A DNA stretch of 64,000 nucleotides from Sabellastarte sp. h YS-2021 (GCA_964017235.1 OZ024936.1:10764496-10828495); one strand, 5' to 3'; shown: positions 33,596-44,839, counted from the first letter of the stretch. Program-made: numbers and translations. Notes: a model not told the origin generated them from the sequence alone.

Positions 33596-34558
33596 TCAAG
33601 CATTTAACAGAGGGATGATCAAGTTTTTGTGAGTTTCACACATACAAAATGAGCAGTAATGTTGATACAATACACTGCCTACTGTATGATCACTTTCATA
33701 ACGACAATAACCTTTATTATAATGACTACACACTTGCATTTGAATGCCAGATACTGAGCTAGGTTTACTTTGTTGCACCATTCTCTGTGTATAACGATTT
33801 TTGATTTTTTCTATGAGATCTAATCTTGACCAGTCAACCCTACCTTTTTCAACCTCTTGCAGGACTGCTGCATGAGCTCGCCTTGCAGTACCACTAGAGA
33901 GTTCAACTGCATCTTGCAGTAACAATGTCAAATAGTACAACATATTTTCTCTAGTTGTGTTACTATCTTGCTCAATTACACAGTACAACAATCCTTGAAA
34001 CCATTGCTCTAACAAAAGCTCATCATAAGTAGGTTGCTTTTGACCAACAAGTACAGAGCAGTAATCTTGGGGCCAACTTATGGGACCTTTAACTTTAGAC
34101 ACACCAGATCTAAATCTACCTGACTTAAGTGCAGTATTTGGCTTACCTTGACTATCCCCCCTTGACATATGCTGATATTCTCGAAGCCTCCTGTCAACTT
34201 CCGCCTGTACTCTCGAATCACTCTTCAGATCTTCGAAGCTTGGCAACTTGGCTGAATCTTTGGCTTCTGAATTCTTGGCTACTTTAGGGGAGCTCTGTGC
34301 AGAAGGAAGTGCTGAAATCTCATTCAAACTGACACGTTCCTCCTGTTTCTGTAAGCGAAGTTCCTGTTCCTTCAACTTGCCATCCATATCTTTAACCACT
34401 TCCAATAATTTGTCCAACTTGTTAGCAATGGACATATCAGGCTGCGTCAGCACCTCCTCGGAAGTAATATCTATGGAAGGGTTGTCATCCCCAACTTTAC
34501 TTTTATTACTGTTTTTTCCAGCTTTCTTCTTGTCTTTAGTAACAGATTTAGTAGCCAT
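33596..34558 (-). CDS. Gag-like protein of the Ngaro-like element
   Basis: A 320-residue frame starting ATG at 34558. The N-terminus is Lys-rich, followed by a coiled-coil segment (LDKLLEVVKDMDGKLKEQE). The core has the signature shared by all YR elements in this window: ISWPQDYCSVLVGQ, then ENMLYYLTLLLQDAVELSSG and RAHAAVLQEVEKGRVDWSRL. A CCCH-like zinc region follows (CSHYNKGYCRYESDH, then HYCSFC). The last conserved residues (HPSVKC) are displaced to the -1 frame at an A5 run near 33620, probably a mutation. It would be the particle protein of the element. Confidence 0.75.
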   Translation of the reverse strand: MATKSVTKDKKKAGKNSNKSKVGDDNPSIDITSEEVLTQPDMSIANKLDKLLEVVKDMDGKLKEQELRLQKQEERVSLNEISALPSAQSSPKVAKNSEAKDSAKLPSFEDLKSDSRVQAEVDRRLREYQHMSRGDSQGKPNTALKSGRFRSGVSKVKGPISWPQDYCSVLVGQKQPTYDELLLEQWFQGLLYCVIEQDSNTTRENMLYYLTLLLQDAVELSSGTARRAHAAVLQEVEKGRVDWSRLDLIEKIKNRYTQRMVQQSKPSSVSGIQMQVCSHYNKGYCRYESDHTVGSVLYQHYCSFCMCETHKNLIIPLLNA

Positions 34559-34671
34559 AATGAAACTGTATTTGAACCAGGAAAACAGCCAGCGTTAAAC
34601 TAAAATGTCTTTATAAAATCATAAACGCAGACTATTTCTCTCGTCAAACAGAGTTCCAGTAAAAAAAATAA

Positions 34672-35018
34672 ATTTTTAATGGTCACTACCCTGACATTAG
34701 GCCCCACAACAACTTTTTAATGCTGGGAGGTGAATATATAGTAGAATTTGGCGGGAATAAAGCCATGTGGCCAGACAGCAGTTCACTCAAACACCTGATA
34801 TTTTTGACAAAAATAGATTTCCCGCCAATTCACAGAACACTCTGTACTTTATTCTTGACCTAAGTTAAAAATCAGGACAGTATAAACAAGGCCAACTACC
34901 ATCAATTTTTTGATTTCCACCCATATAGTTCAGGCAAAACTATCACATACTTCATAAAATTTTTCAAATACGTTCCCATCAACTGAAGAGGTGTGCTACT
35001 TCACCGCATCACCTACTA
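34672..35018 (-). repeat. repeat A1, 5' terminus of the Ngaro-like element
   Basis: It matches A2 (29067-29413) closely and ends at CACCTACTA, beyond which the fold-back host sequence GAGTGCG resumes. It contains leader and probably promoter sequence for the minus-strand genes. Confidence 0.9.
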
Positions 35019-35939
35019 GAGTGCGTTTATTAATTAATGGAGAACAGGCAATATTACCTCCGTTCGGCCAGCTGTGACACAATACAAGTACCAGTTCAAC
35101 TTCAAGTTCGAAATACTGATTTTATGTCTACAGTTTGGAACCAAAATAATGATTCACATTCGGATTCTATCAGCGATTCAAATGATTCCCAGAGTGATTT
35201 GAATTGGTCCGGACTGCTGAATTTGTCCAATGATGAAGGAAATTCAAAATTATCCGGTGAAAATTCCACAAAAAGTGATGAAACTGGAAATCATATGCAG
35301 GCTTCTAGAAGCAGTGCTGATTTCAATCCACAATTACTGATTAATCAACAAATCTTGGATCAGTTACAAACTATTGGTCGTAGATTTGACAAATTGGAGC
35401 AAAAACCGGTGAAAAAATCCTCGGATCCGAAAAAAGTAAAAAATAAAATAAAAAGCAAACAAACTTTGGTTTTGAAAGAGCACACCCCCCATGCTATCAA
35501 ATGATAGTGGTGTGGTAAAAAATACTGATCTGATGGATCAATCAATCCCAAACCTGGCTTCCCTTAGGCAAGATATTCAAATTCAGCAACAAGTCCAACA
35601 ACATCTCGCAACACTTGCACAACAACAAGTCTGAGATATGGATCATAAAATTAAATCTCAAAGGGGAGGTCCAGATGTCTTTGTAAAAAATAGGGTATGT
35701 TGGCCCCATGAATATGTCTTATCGGGATCTACAAAAGAAAGGGTCACCTATGATCAATCAACTGTCGTTCAGTGGGTTTCCAGCTTTTGTCGCAACATGC
35801 AGGAAGAAAAAAATTCAAAAATGAGAGAACATATGTTAGACTATTTAGTTTCTTTGATGGATGATGCTACAGATTTTTCCTGGGGTGTGGCAAAGGCCAG
35901 TCACGCCGTGCTTCTGTGCAGAATGGAGCAAGGTGAAAT
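35019..35939 (+). repeat. left arm of fold-back element, inner segment
   Basis: It is an inverted copy of 36663-37582 at roughly 97-98% identity by eye. Similarity stops abruptly after GGAGCAAGGTGAAAT. It continues the outer segment 15892-16176. Confidence 0.88.
35037..35939 (+). pseudogene. truncated gag copy in the left arm
   Basis: The first open part (35037-35504) starts MENRQYYLRSASCD and includes a coiled-coil segment. A shift at a C run near 35487 and a stop near 35634 break the frame, and 35638-35939 then encodes the conserved core (WPHEYVLSG, MREHMLDYLVSLMDDATDFSWG, AVLLCRMEQGE). The copy ends where the inverted arm ends. The same breaks occur in the right-arm copy. Confidence 0.8.
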
Positions 35940-36124
35940 GCTGTACAAGAGCATCACTGCTTTCATTGTTCATTTGTGATTGGATTTTTTGAATATTTTT
36001 GATACCACTAGAACCTTTGTCGTGCGTAAGAACATTTGTGTTGAACAGAATTTGACCTATGACCTTGCAGGTTCTTGATATCGTTATTTCTCCGAATGGA
36101 ACAGTTTGCTACATATTTTTGAAG
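35940..36124. other. single-copy centre of the fold-back element
   Basis: About 185 bp with no match to either arm and no open frame of note. It lies between the truncated left gag and the 3' end of the right gag, so it marks the breakpoint of the inverted duplication. Confidence 0.6.
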
Positions 36125-37564
36125 TCACTGTTCCGGACTAATTTTTTGGATGGTTTGACCAACAATTTTTTTGCTTGTGTGACATTTTGGAATTTGATTT
36201 CCTACAACCACTAGAGCATAAGATCTGCCATTGCATTTATTATTGAACGCATTGGCAGTGTGAAGCCATTTTTGCCAAACATTTGGTTTTGGTAGAAAAC
36301 CTTCAGAGTTTCTGACAGACGACCAAAACACCATGCGTTTCTGGAGGGTATGGTTTTGACCAGTAACCATACCCTTATTCACTCGTTTTTTATTCCTACA
36401 TTCACTCTCAGGGTGGGCAAATCTCTTGCCAGATGTGGCAAAACATGAAGAACATACGTGTTTGTATGACACACCCTTTGTCTCATGTGTTTTTTGGTGT
36501 GTACATGAGTTCTGGTTGTAATACAAACATGGCATGGACTTGCTAATTTTTGTGAAAGATTTGTTATTATTCTGGGCATTTTTAGGACCTGCAGGTTGCA
36601 CGTGCTTCTGTGCATTTGCTCTTCTAATTCTATCAATTTTTTCAATCTGGCTATAATCTTGGATTTCACCTTGCTCCATTCTGCACAGAAGCACGGCGTG
36701 ACTGGCGTTTGCCACACCCCAGGAAAAATCTGTAGCATCATCTATCAAAGAAACTAAATAGTCTAACATATGTTCTCTCATTTTTGAATTTTGTTCTTCC
36801 TGCATGGTGCGACAAAAGCCGGAAACCCACTGAATGACAGTTGATTGATCATAGGTGACCCTTTCTTTTGTAGATCCCGATAAGACATATTCATGGGGCC
36901 AACGTACCCTATTTTTTACAAAGACATCTGGACCTCCCCTTTGAGATTAATTTTATGATCCATATCTCAGACTTGTTGTTGTGCAAGTGTTGCGAGACAT
37001 TGTTGGACTTGTTGCTGAATTTGAATATCTTGCCTAAGGGAAGCCAGGTTTGGGATTGATTGATCCATCAGATCAGTATTTTTTACCACACCACTACCAT
37101 TTGATAGCATGGGGGCTGTGCTCTTTCAAAACCAAAGTTTGTTTGCTTTTTATTTTACTTTTTACTTTTTTCGGATCCGAGGATTTTTTCACCGGTTTTT
37201 GCTCCAATTTGTCAAATCTACGACCAATAGTTTGTAACTGATCCAAGATTTGTTGATTAATCAGTAATTGTGGATTGAAATCAGCACTGCTTCTAGAAGC
37301 CTGCATATGATTTCCAGTTTCATCACTTTTTGTGGAATTTTCACCGGATAATTTTGAATTTCCTTCATCATTGGACAAATTCAGCAGTCCGGACCAATTC
37401 AAATCACTCTGGGAATCATTTGAATCGCTGATAGAATCCGAATGTGAATCATTATTTTGGTTCAAAACTGTCGACATAAAATTAGTATTTCTAATTTGAA
37501 GTTGAACTGGTACTTGTATTGTGTCACGGCTGGCCGAACGGAGGTAATATTGCCTGTTCTCCAT
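36125..37564 (-). pseudogene. longer gag copy in the right arm
   Basis: From the ATG at 37564 it matches the left copy, including the C-run shift (about 37110) and the stop after CAAGTC (about 36968). Beyond the arm limit it continues to 36125 with the CCCH-like zinc region (CLYYNQNSCTHQKTHETKG, HVCSSC) and AHPESECRNKKR, which closes gag in related elements, then about 80 residues that may be the start of pol. The fold-back element therefore derives from an already damaged gag. Confidence 0.8.
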
Positions 37565-37871
37565 TAATTTACAAACGCACTCACCATATAAGTATTAAAA
37601 TACTAAAACAGTATGCAATAACATATAAAATATAAATGTAAAAGAAAAACACAACCACGTGCTATGAAGGTAGTTCTGTTGTTGCTGTGTGCAAAATGAG
37701 GTTCCCCCTCTGGCCACCAGATTTGAAATGGACGAGGTACTGGTCAGTTTCAGTGGTCAGCCCACTCCAACCAATGAAAGAACAGGTAACATATGAAACC
37801 ATTTGATAGAATAGAAATTTTTAAGGTATGAAGCAAATGTCCAGGAATGAGTCCGGTTGCACCCAAATGCA
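36663..37871 (-). repeat. right arm of fold-back element, uninterrupted
   Basis: This arm preserves the original order leader-gag without the Ngaro-like insertion. The junction AATACTTATATGGTGAGTG at about 37580-37598 (minus strand) is the empty target site. It ends at TGCATTTGGG, and the DNA beyond (37872 onwards) does not match the other side. Confidence 0.88.
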
Positions 37872-38003
37872 CTGATTACTCATACTGGCCCCTGGTTACT
37901 CATACTCATACGAAACTCATGGATGTGTATAATGTCAAAGTGTATCTCTCAGTTGTATCTTGTCCTCCAAGGCAGTAAATTGGCAGCAAGTAAGATTTTC
38001 GGG

Positions 38004-38150
38004 CCATGCTGGTGAAGTGGTAACACACTTGCTTCCCACCTCTGAGGTCAGGTTTTCAAACCCAGACCTTATGTGGGAAAGTTGGTAGTTGTTTATGGAG
38101 GGTCGACAGTTTACAGTACAGGGTTTGACCAGGTGTATGTACCTAATAAA
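38004..38150 (+). mobile_element. tRNA-derived SINE
   Basis: The head has polymerase III promoter-like boxes, TGGTGAAGTGGTAACAC (A box region) and AGGTTTTCAAACCC (B box region). The body matches the SINE at 42473-42688 (GTGGGAAAGTTGGTAGTTG, TTTACAGTACAG). The usual 3' tail is diverged or lost; AATAAATAAAA follows at about 38145. Confidence 0.65.
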
Positions 38151-40200
38151 TAAAATAGCAACTACAATTTTACAGTTTATGTGGAAAAACATAAAACATA
38201 GAGGTGGTGCACAAATTCACGCCCAAGTACCTATTCATGCCCACCCTTAATTTTCTTAAAGACTTGTATTTTTTAATAGAAAAAGGATTACAGCACAAGG
38301 GATAATTATAAAAATGATCATATACATTGGTCATTTATTGTGTAACAGTAATTGTTTTCAATTAATTTAGGGGTGGGCATATATAGCTACACGGGTGTGA
38401 ACTGGTCCACCATCACTATGTGTGCAGTAGATTGCTTCAGTAAGATAAAAAATTAAATAAATAAAAAAAACTAGATGTCCTCTGGTGAATCACAATGAAC
38501 ATGTAATTTTTATGTTGTAAACACAAGGTTTTCGCAACCTGAAACTTAAATGTGATGATTCAATACACAAATAAAGCCCAAGTCACAGTACAGGCGAAAG
38601 TGCTTACTTTTACATAAGTGTATCATATAACTCCTTATTCCTCTGTGTACTGTCAGATTTCTGTCAGTAAAATTGCATACTGTGGCATTACCTGCTTTCA
38701 ACGGTTACCCACACATGGGGGAAACTGTTTTTTAAACTACATTTAATGCATTGTATGTTTAAACTGGAGGGAACATCGCCTTCACTGCAGGACTGTTGGT
38801 ATTGCAGATTTTTGACCAAGTGGTATGCATCATTTTACTAGTTAGCAATGTTGACATCTAATCGTAGGCTGTCATCTCCACTACCACAAGTGACAAATGC
38901 TGAGGACCTGTTCAAACATGACCCTGGCTGTTGAACAGGACGTAAAACCCCAAATTTGAACCACCATCTACTCAATTCCATGTGTAATATATGTTGAAGA
39001 TGACTTCAAAGACAAAACAGTCCAAAAGGTTCAGAAAAAAAATACAAGAGATTTTTGCAATTCAAAGGAATGTAATGTAGATGTCATGCCAGCAAAATCT
39101 AATGTAATCCAATCTACTCCTTTGTAAGTGCAATATCTTCCCCATAATGGGAAACTCAGAGTGTTTAGCTGACAAAAATAATTATCATTAAGACAGTGGT
39201 GCAGTAGTCTAGGACAATATTGCAATGTCTCAGTTGTGACCAAAAGGAACAAAGACACATTCCCCGAGGAGTCACGAATGCACATTGTACAATATGATGT
39301 CCAGTTTTAATATTTAAAGTAGAATTATAATGCTTAGCAAACAGTATGCTTCTCTGTCTGAGATTAATCCAGGACATGGCATCCCGATATTGTTTAACAG
39401 TCTGACGACAAACAATCCCAACATTGTTCAGGATTCAATCGGAAGGTTTTATGACACAATAGTAACATCGATTGGAAATCTATCAGGAACTTTGGCTAAA
39501 TCCATCTTGGATCATGAATATTTCTATTTTTTTTCTAATTGGGAGGTAGGTTTACAATTATCTCACCAATATGAAACAGTCCTCTAAGTGTACTTGTATA
39601 TCATTGTTTGTTGTTTCAATGAAGTGGAAAATCCCTTCTAAGCCACAATGTTTGGTCACAAATGACTGTTTTGTATTCATTTCTGGGTGAATTTGATACA
39701 CACAGAAGCCACTTACGACGGAAACCCTTATAAGAATAATATCATTATTTCTATCTTGTGCCAAGTTGGGATCTCAAGAGTCTTCTATATTTGAGATTTA
39801 ATGACTGCATTGTACTATTGTTAACACCAGAATATTTAAGTGAGCATGACTACTTTTGTAGCCCCTGAAACTTGTAACATTGTGATCACCACATACTAGT
39901 TACTAAATCACAGTGACCAAATGAGATCATAATCATAACAGGATAAGTGGTTATCAGGACACAATCTGATGATCAGGGCTTGCTAAAATGACTAAAATAT
40001 ATATAAATGTATTCAAATTTAAAGAGAATGATCTAACAGAACTCCCTAAATACATACTAGACACAAACATTTTTATATTATTTTGTCAATATGCTTATGA
40101 GAGATTTAAAAATGGCCTTTTTAAATAAAATTATGATTTCATTCATTTTGGTCACGTGATCACAGCCTGATGAATATTACATACCATCACGTATGACTAT
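38151..40200. other. non-coding stretch, duplication copy B
   Basis: Blocks at 38590-38730 and 38800-38960 match 4436-4560 and 5230-5400. A SINE tail (GACCCTGGCTGTTGAACAGG followed by ACGTAAAACCCCAAA) lies at 38920-38955. Frames at 39031-39285 and 39330-39587 have no recognisable domain and no matching frame in copy A. No gene is supported. Confidence 0.45.
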
Positions 40201-40580
40201 CTTCTACTTTTAGCTGGACTACTGCATCCCGCCTACTGTGTTTTGAAAGTGATTTTATTATTCCAGGTGTTTCAACCTGTGTATAGCCTGAACCAGGCCC
40301 CTTTTCCTAAAAAACGATTGATTTTAGTTGAACTTGTCAACACACTGTATGAGTTGTATCAGAGCAGACATTTTCAGTGATTGAGGAAAGTTGTGTAGAG
40401 TGGGTGTTCAACATTCAGACAAACAACTACCAACTTCCATGCTTCAGGGGACTTGAAACCAGAACTCATCAGTGTTGGGACAAGTAGTACAGTCTGAGTC
40501 ACCATGCAAGCATTACAGACCACATTGTGAAAAGAGTGGTCAGTCCCCAGTACGTCCCCCAAGACAATAAAATCCAGCAA
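40200..40580 (-). repeat. duplicated block with old SINE relic (partner 9960-10440)
   Basis: The order of landmarks GACTATCTTCTA, then TTTTGAAAGTGATTT, then TATAGCCTG and CCCCTTTTC matches copy A (TGTCTATCTTCTAG, TTTTGAAAGTAATTT, CATAGCCTG, CCCTTTTC). Both contain a tRNA-like segment on the minus strand with TTCAAGTCCC or TTCAAATCCC. The two blocks are diverged, so the duplication is old. Confidence 0.6.
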
Positions 40581-40865
40581 TGGGTTAAATATCTATTCAA
40601 TCTACCATATCTATATGCACATTACAAATATGACTTCTAGTTTATGTTCTACTACATTATTAATTTAACTGAATTTGCTTTACAACACCACTGGTTGCAG
40701 GAACATACAAGGACCCGAATGTGAAAGCAAGGTGAATGAATTTAGTTCAAGATCCACCAATTTGACTTGACCTTGACAAAGCCAAAGGTCACCACAATCT
40801 AATGTGAAATAAAGGTGAAATTTAGTTACAAGGTCAAGCAATATCCTTGACCCCGAAATGAATGA

Positions 40866-41003
40866 GAGGTGGCCAACAGGATGGCATAGCCCTAAGGCAA
40901 TGGGTTCAAACCCATGGCAAGAGTGAGAACATACAACCAGTGGAAACAGTGTATCTGAGGCAACTAGTACATACGTATGCATAAAACCCCACACCACAAA
41001 AGG
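40866..41003 (+). mobile_element. diverged SINE
   Basis: GTGGCCAACAGGATGGCATAG followed by GGGTTCAAACCC resembles a tRNA-like head, and GCATAAAACCCCACACC resembles the conserved SINE tail (GTAAAACCCCA). The middle is diverged. Confidence 0.5.
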
Positions 41004-41359
41004 AACCTAACATGTAAAAATGTGTGGGAGGTATTATATTGAATTTACTCCAAGGTAGAGGAGAGCCATACTACATGAGTGTAAAACAAACATTAAAGGA
41101 GTATGGCTAATGGTTAACTGAATATATGTTGTTTGTACTAAATGGAGGAAAGCAATGCCACATGTAAGTAAGCCAAATGCGAAAAGTGGCTGGCAAATGG
41201 TGAATTTTAGAGATAGAGAAGCATTTAGGTACCAAGCAGTGACTAGTAGTAGGAACTAAGAGTAGAGAGAGGCAGCAAAAGCCTGAGACACTGGGGAGGA
41301 TAAGGAGGGGTAGGATACTAAATATGTATGAATGGCATCTGACTTCCAAGTGAGATGTT

Positions 41360-42100
41360 TTTTTGATAAATTCGAGTGGAACACCATTATGAAAAGCCCG
41401 GGAAGCTCCAGCCCTGCAGAACGCATGGAAAGTTAAAGGGGGGCAATTTTTAGGACAAGGGATATGGCTTTCAGGTGTTTCCTAGCCATCAAATCTGTGA
41501 GTGGAACTAAGTCAGACTTGTGAGGTAGCAGAAACAGTGGGTCATTAGGTTCTGCTGGAAAGGTCTGTGCCATTACTGGGAGTGCGGTTGTAGGGCATGA
41601 TAGAGAGATACCTAGGTAAGGGAGAGGCAATGTAACAGTATCTCTACGGTTTTGAATTGTTTTAGACCATTTTATAAGTAGCACACCTCCCTGTTCTTGT
41701 TTTGTAAAATCTCCCCTAGCCAATTGTCCGGTGTAATCGAAAGAATTGACAGTGTGTGGTAAAATATTGGATAATCTAAGAAATGAGAAAAACAAGCCAA
41801 ATACAAAGCCCTGAAAACAAGAGGGGTTTCCATGTAATTACATTGTTGAACTATGGTATGTAGCATGTCAGTGTCAATCAGGGATTGAATCTTGGGTATT
41901 AGAGGTGCCGAATTCTGAATGAACTTTAAGAAAACGGACAGACACTCGTCAGTGGGAAAGCCATATATGATATGGAAAGTCCTGATGGTAGCCATATAGT
42001 TTGACATATTGGATTTTAATTGAGAATTTGCATGTAAATACTCCATGAAAGCAAGCAAGATGACTTATATTTACCTGTGAGGTAAGCAGCCCAGCTGCCA
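41360..42100 (-). pseudogene. tyrosine recombinase of the decayed element
   Basis: The N-terminal half (YLHANSQLKSNMSNYMATIR, ALYLACFS) and the catalytic-half start (FFSFLRLSNILPH, with the Arg) are in different frames, with a shift at about 41775. The C-terminal remnant near 41410-41360 reads like FHAFCRAGAS: the HxxR motif appears to have lost its Arg. Upstream on the minus strand CTGCTTACCTCACAG looks like a splice acceptor, as in the two better preserved YR genes. Confidence 0.75.
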
Positions 42101-42472
42101 CCTTAAAACCTGGAAGTCAGACCACATACAAGTGTATTGCCTGAGGGTAGCCGCCTAAGGTCCTGTACAATTCTGTCTGCCGCTGAGGTGGCCAGTTGAG
42201 CTGCTGGACCATGTAATTCTGAAAATATAGAATATCTGGTGAAGCATTACATTACGTAGTTCAATAGAGTAAGGTCAATATGAGTATCCACCCAAATAGG
42301 TTGTTCCACTAATTTTTCCAATTTTTATCTATGCGATAGGTCATTTTTCCAACGAGATCAGGTATGGTGTTTTGGACACCAGGAATGTGAGAGAAAATAA
42401 AAGTAATATTGAATAAGGCTCCAATAAGCCAGAAATTCCTTGAGCATGTGGCTAGTATTGTGTCTCTAGTTT

Positions 42473-42688
42473 ATTTATTTATTTGGGGTTTTACGTTGCT
42501 TTCAACACTGTACAGGTCATATGAGGAAAGGGCAGAGGAAACCAGTACATACAGTTCGTCAGGGTTCTGTACTGTAAACTGCTGACCAACGGTAAGCAAC
42601 TACCAGCTTTCCCACTTGAGGCTGGGAATTGAACCCCGGCCTCAGAGGTGGGAGGTGAGAGTGTTACCACTCTGCCACCGTGGCCCCC
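42473..42688 (-). mobile_element. full-length tRNA-derived SINE with target duplication
   Basis: It is 216 bp long, flanked by a perfect 14-bp direct repeat TGTGTCTCTAGTTT (42459-42472 and 42689-42702). On the minus strand it starts GGGGGCCACGGTGGCAGAGT, with A box TGGCAGAGTGG and B box GGTTCAATTCC. The 3' end is ACGTAAAACCCCAAATAAAT. It lies in the RNase H coding region, just after the remnant of CDNMAVVEVL. Confidence 0.92.
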
Positions 42689-42702
42689 TGTGTCTCTAGT
42701 TT

Positions 42703-44300
42703 TACCGGTTGTTAGTACCTCTACCACGGCCATATTGTCACAAAATATTTTGTTTGGACCAATAACTTGCCCATATCTTGGCAGCTACTATATTTCAAAA
42801 TGTACAATGGTGTAATTCATAAATCCTAATGGCATGGGAAGTGCATAGACTATAGAACCGAAGTAGCTCCCTAGTCCTGTGAGTTAGGCATCTAAATGTA
42901 TGGGAATTCATGAAAATTTTTGATCATAATATGTAACTCCATTATAGTGGGAGGGACATTCATTAAACCAAGCCAGATCTTTGAAAAACTCTGGGCTAAG
43001 TATAATTTTATTATTATCAAAATTTTCTCGCAGAAGTTGGAGTATTCTGTTGAGAAATATTCTGGCAGGTTTTACACATTTAGTGATTTTCACCAGGCTG
43101 CGCAGAAGGGATTGGAGCTGATTTTTGCTACAGTATGTGTTGGTTGATCAATTCCTACACATGTTGTGATTTTTTAGGCAGAATGGAAATAGTTTTGTCT
43201 ACGGTATCGATCAGTATGCCAAGGCACACCACAGAAGACCTGGCGGTATCAATTTCTTGTAGCTAATATTCAGCCCAAACTCTGAAAATATGTCTTGTAA
43301 AAATTGATATGCTAGCTGTATTTTTGAAAGCAATCCAGTAAAAATCAGATCGTCAATATAATTGTACAGACCTGGAAAGCCATGCTTAACCATAATGTGG
43401 TGGATTGAGTTGGTACAATGCTGAAAGATTTTTGATCTGTGACGGTATTGATAAATCGATGAAGTAATTATTGTCAAATTGTATGCGTCATAGATCAATA
43501 TCCCAAGGGTCCACTTTCATTTGTTGAAAGCTCTGCTTATATCAATTTTAAACAGCTGTGCTGCTGGATCCAGTTCACAAAGAGAAGCAGAGATATTTTC
43601 TATTAAAGAGTAATTGAAAAGATTAGGAGTGTCCAGACATTTGTCTATGTCAACTCCATTGTTGACTGACAAACCTTTAGGCCAACTAAGGTGCATAATG
43701 GTCCTTTTTTGCAGGGAATCTTGTTTATCTCTTGTCATTAGAAGGGAAATGTGAATCGGAAAAGGTGGTTTGACAAAAAGACCCATTATTGCCTGATGTT
43801 GAAGTTCCTCAATTAAATAATTATAGACATGTTCAGCATCTGCAAAGCAGAGGTCTGGTTGTCACAAGTAGACAGTAATGAGGAATTTCGATCAAAGTCA
43901 ATGGGAAAACTATATTCCAGAAGATCTGGAAGCTCTGATCCCAGTAATCGAGTAAATGAAAACACCATCTGTCAACATTCAATTTGGATTTAACTGGAAT
44001 GCGACATTGCAAAAAATTTCGAAAACCACTTTCCCTGTGCATCAAATGTGTTGATATAATATCTGAAATAGTTTGATAATATACTAGATCTCTAGTATAT
44101 AACTGAAGTGTATCTGAAGGCAAAAAACCAAATTGTTGATTATGTGTGACAGATGTACCATGTTTGCTTTCATTTTCAACACCCACCATACAGTGAATGC
44201 GACTAATATTGTCACAACTATTAAAGAAGCAGTTTTGTCAAATGCCTCATCTAAATCACTAATATGCGTACAATTTTTCTCTTCAGTCAATACATTTCGT
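42703..44300 (-). pseudogene. RT and RNase H remnants of the decayed element
   Basis: From the 5' side: RVKSKLNVDRWCFHLLDYWDQS-type palm-upstream sequence (about 44000-43930), HISLLMTRDKQDS with LSWPKGLSVN (about 43740-43670), LFKIDISRAFNK (about 43550), the YIDD box in YNYIDDLIFTG (about 43350), thumb remnants KPARIFLNRILQLL (about 43060-43010), and the RNase H piece FCDNMAVVEVLTTG (about 42745). At least six shifts or stops separate these pieces. It is useful as a reference because its RT fingers are complete, unlike the element at 52032-54404. Confidence 0.8.
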
Positions 44301-44689
44301 ATTACAGGACGTGTATTCCTACATACATTATTAACAGCACTGGCAATCTTGGTATCAGTACGATCCCCAGTGAAAAACCAATTTTTGTTTTTTTTCCCAC
44401 CGTTTTGGACTTACCATCTAAGCCAAGATCTAAATGGACACCAAGCTGTGATTCCACACCCATTGTAGATCTACTGACAATATCTCTGCCACAATCCGTA
44501 TTCTGTTCAGAAATGCAGTGAGTATCAACAATTTCATTTGTATGAATATGATGGAATACTTCAAAACGGTTATGCAAGTTGATATTCTCGTTTATGGATC
44601 TTGGTAAAGTGCTTGGTTGCATTGACCAGACTGGCTGGTGTTTCAGATGTACCAGTTTGGATCCATTTTTGAACAACATTAAATCTGGC

Positions 44690-44835
44690 CGGGCGCTTCA
44701 TGTTGGAAAGTTGGTAGTTACTTGCCGATGCCCGGTGGTTTACAGTGCAGTATGCACTGGTTTCCTCCACCTGTAAACTACCCGTCGCAATATGACCCTG
44801 GCTGTTGAACACGATGTAAAACACCAAATAAACAA
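44690..44835 (+). mobile_element. SINE copy, 5' part diverged
   Basis: The body GTTGGAAAGTTGGTAGTTAC and the tail GACCCTGGCTGTTGAACACG, GATGTAAAACACCAAATAAA match the window's SINE family on the plus strand. It lies between the gag and pol remnants of the decayed YR element. Confidence 0.65.
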
Positions 44836-44839
44836 ATGA

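Larger units (their letters stand above)
16177..35018 (-). mobile_element. Ngaro-like YR retrotransposon (middle layer, split by the Gypsy element)
   Basis: Read on the minus strand the order is A1 (35018-34672), gag, a pol N-terminal frame, RT, RNase H, YR, then B1 (29854-29414), A2 (29413-29067) and B2 (29012-28612 continuing at 16223-16177). A1-ORFs-B1A2B2 is the split direct repeat layout diagnostic of Ngaro-type elements. The uninterrupted site is preserved in the right fold-back arm as ATATGGT|GAGTGCG, and the insertion added no target duplication. No methyltransferase domain is seen between RNase H and YR, unlike classical DIRS1. Without the Gypsy insert it is about 6.45 kb. It has at least three disabling lesions, so this copy is dead. 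Confidence 0.88.
15892..37871. mobile_element. fold-back element derived from a DIRS-like retrotransposon (outer layer of nest)
   Basis: The outer parts 15892-16176 (+) and 37583-37871 (-) are inverted copies of each other. So are 35019-35939 (+) and 36663-37582 (-). Together they make two inverted arms of about 1.2 kb, each carrying a 5' leader and the first part of a gag gene pointing inwards. The left arm is split by the Ngaro-like element at 16177-35018. The centre (35940-36662) holds about 185 bp of single-copy DNA plus the rest of the right gag. No direct repeat flanks the ends, which fits a YR-type insertion. Without its inserts the element would be about 3.1 kb, lacking pol and recombinase, so it is non-autonomous. 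Confidence 0.7.

Noticed and set aside
39031..39285. Minus-strand frame starting MCIRDSSG, suggestive of a sequencing-adapter artefact
   Set aside because: The underlying bases differ from the transposase adapter and the sequence continues smoothly, so it is chance.
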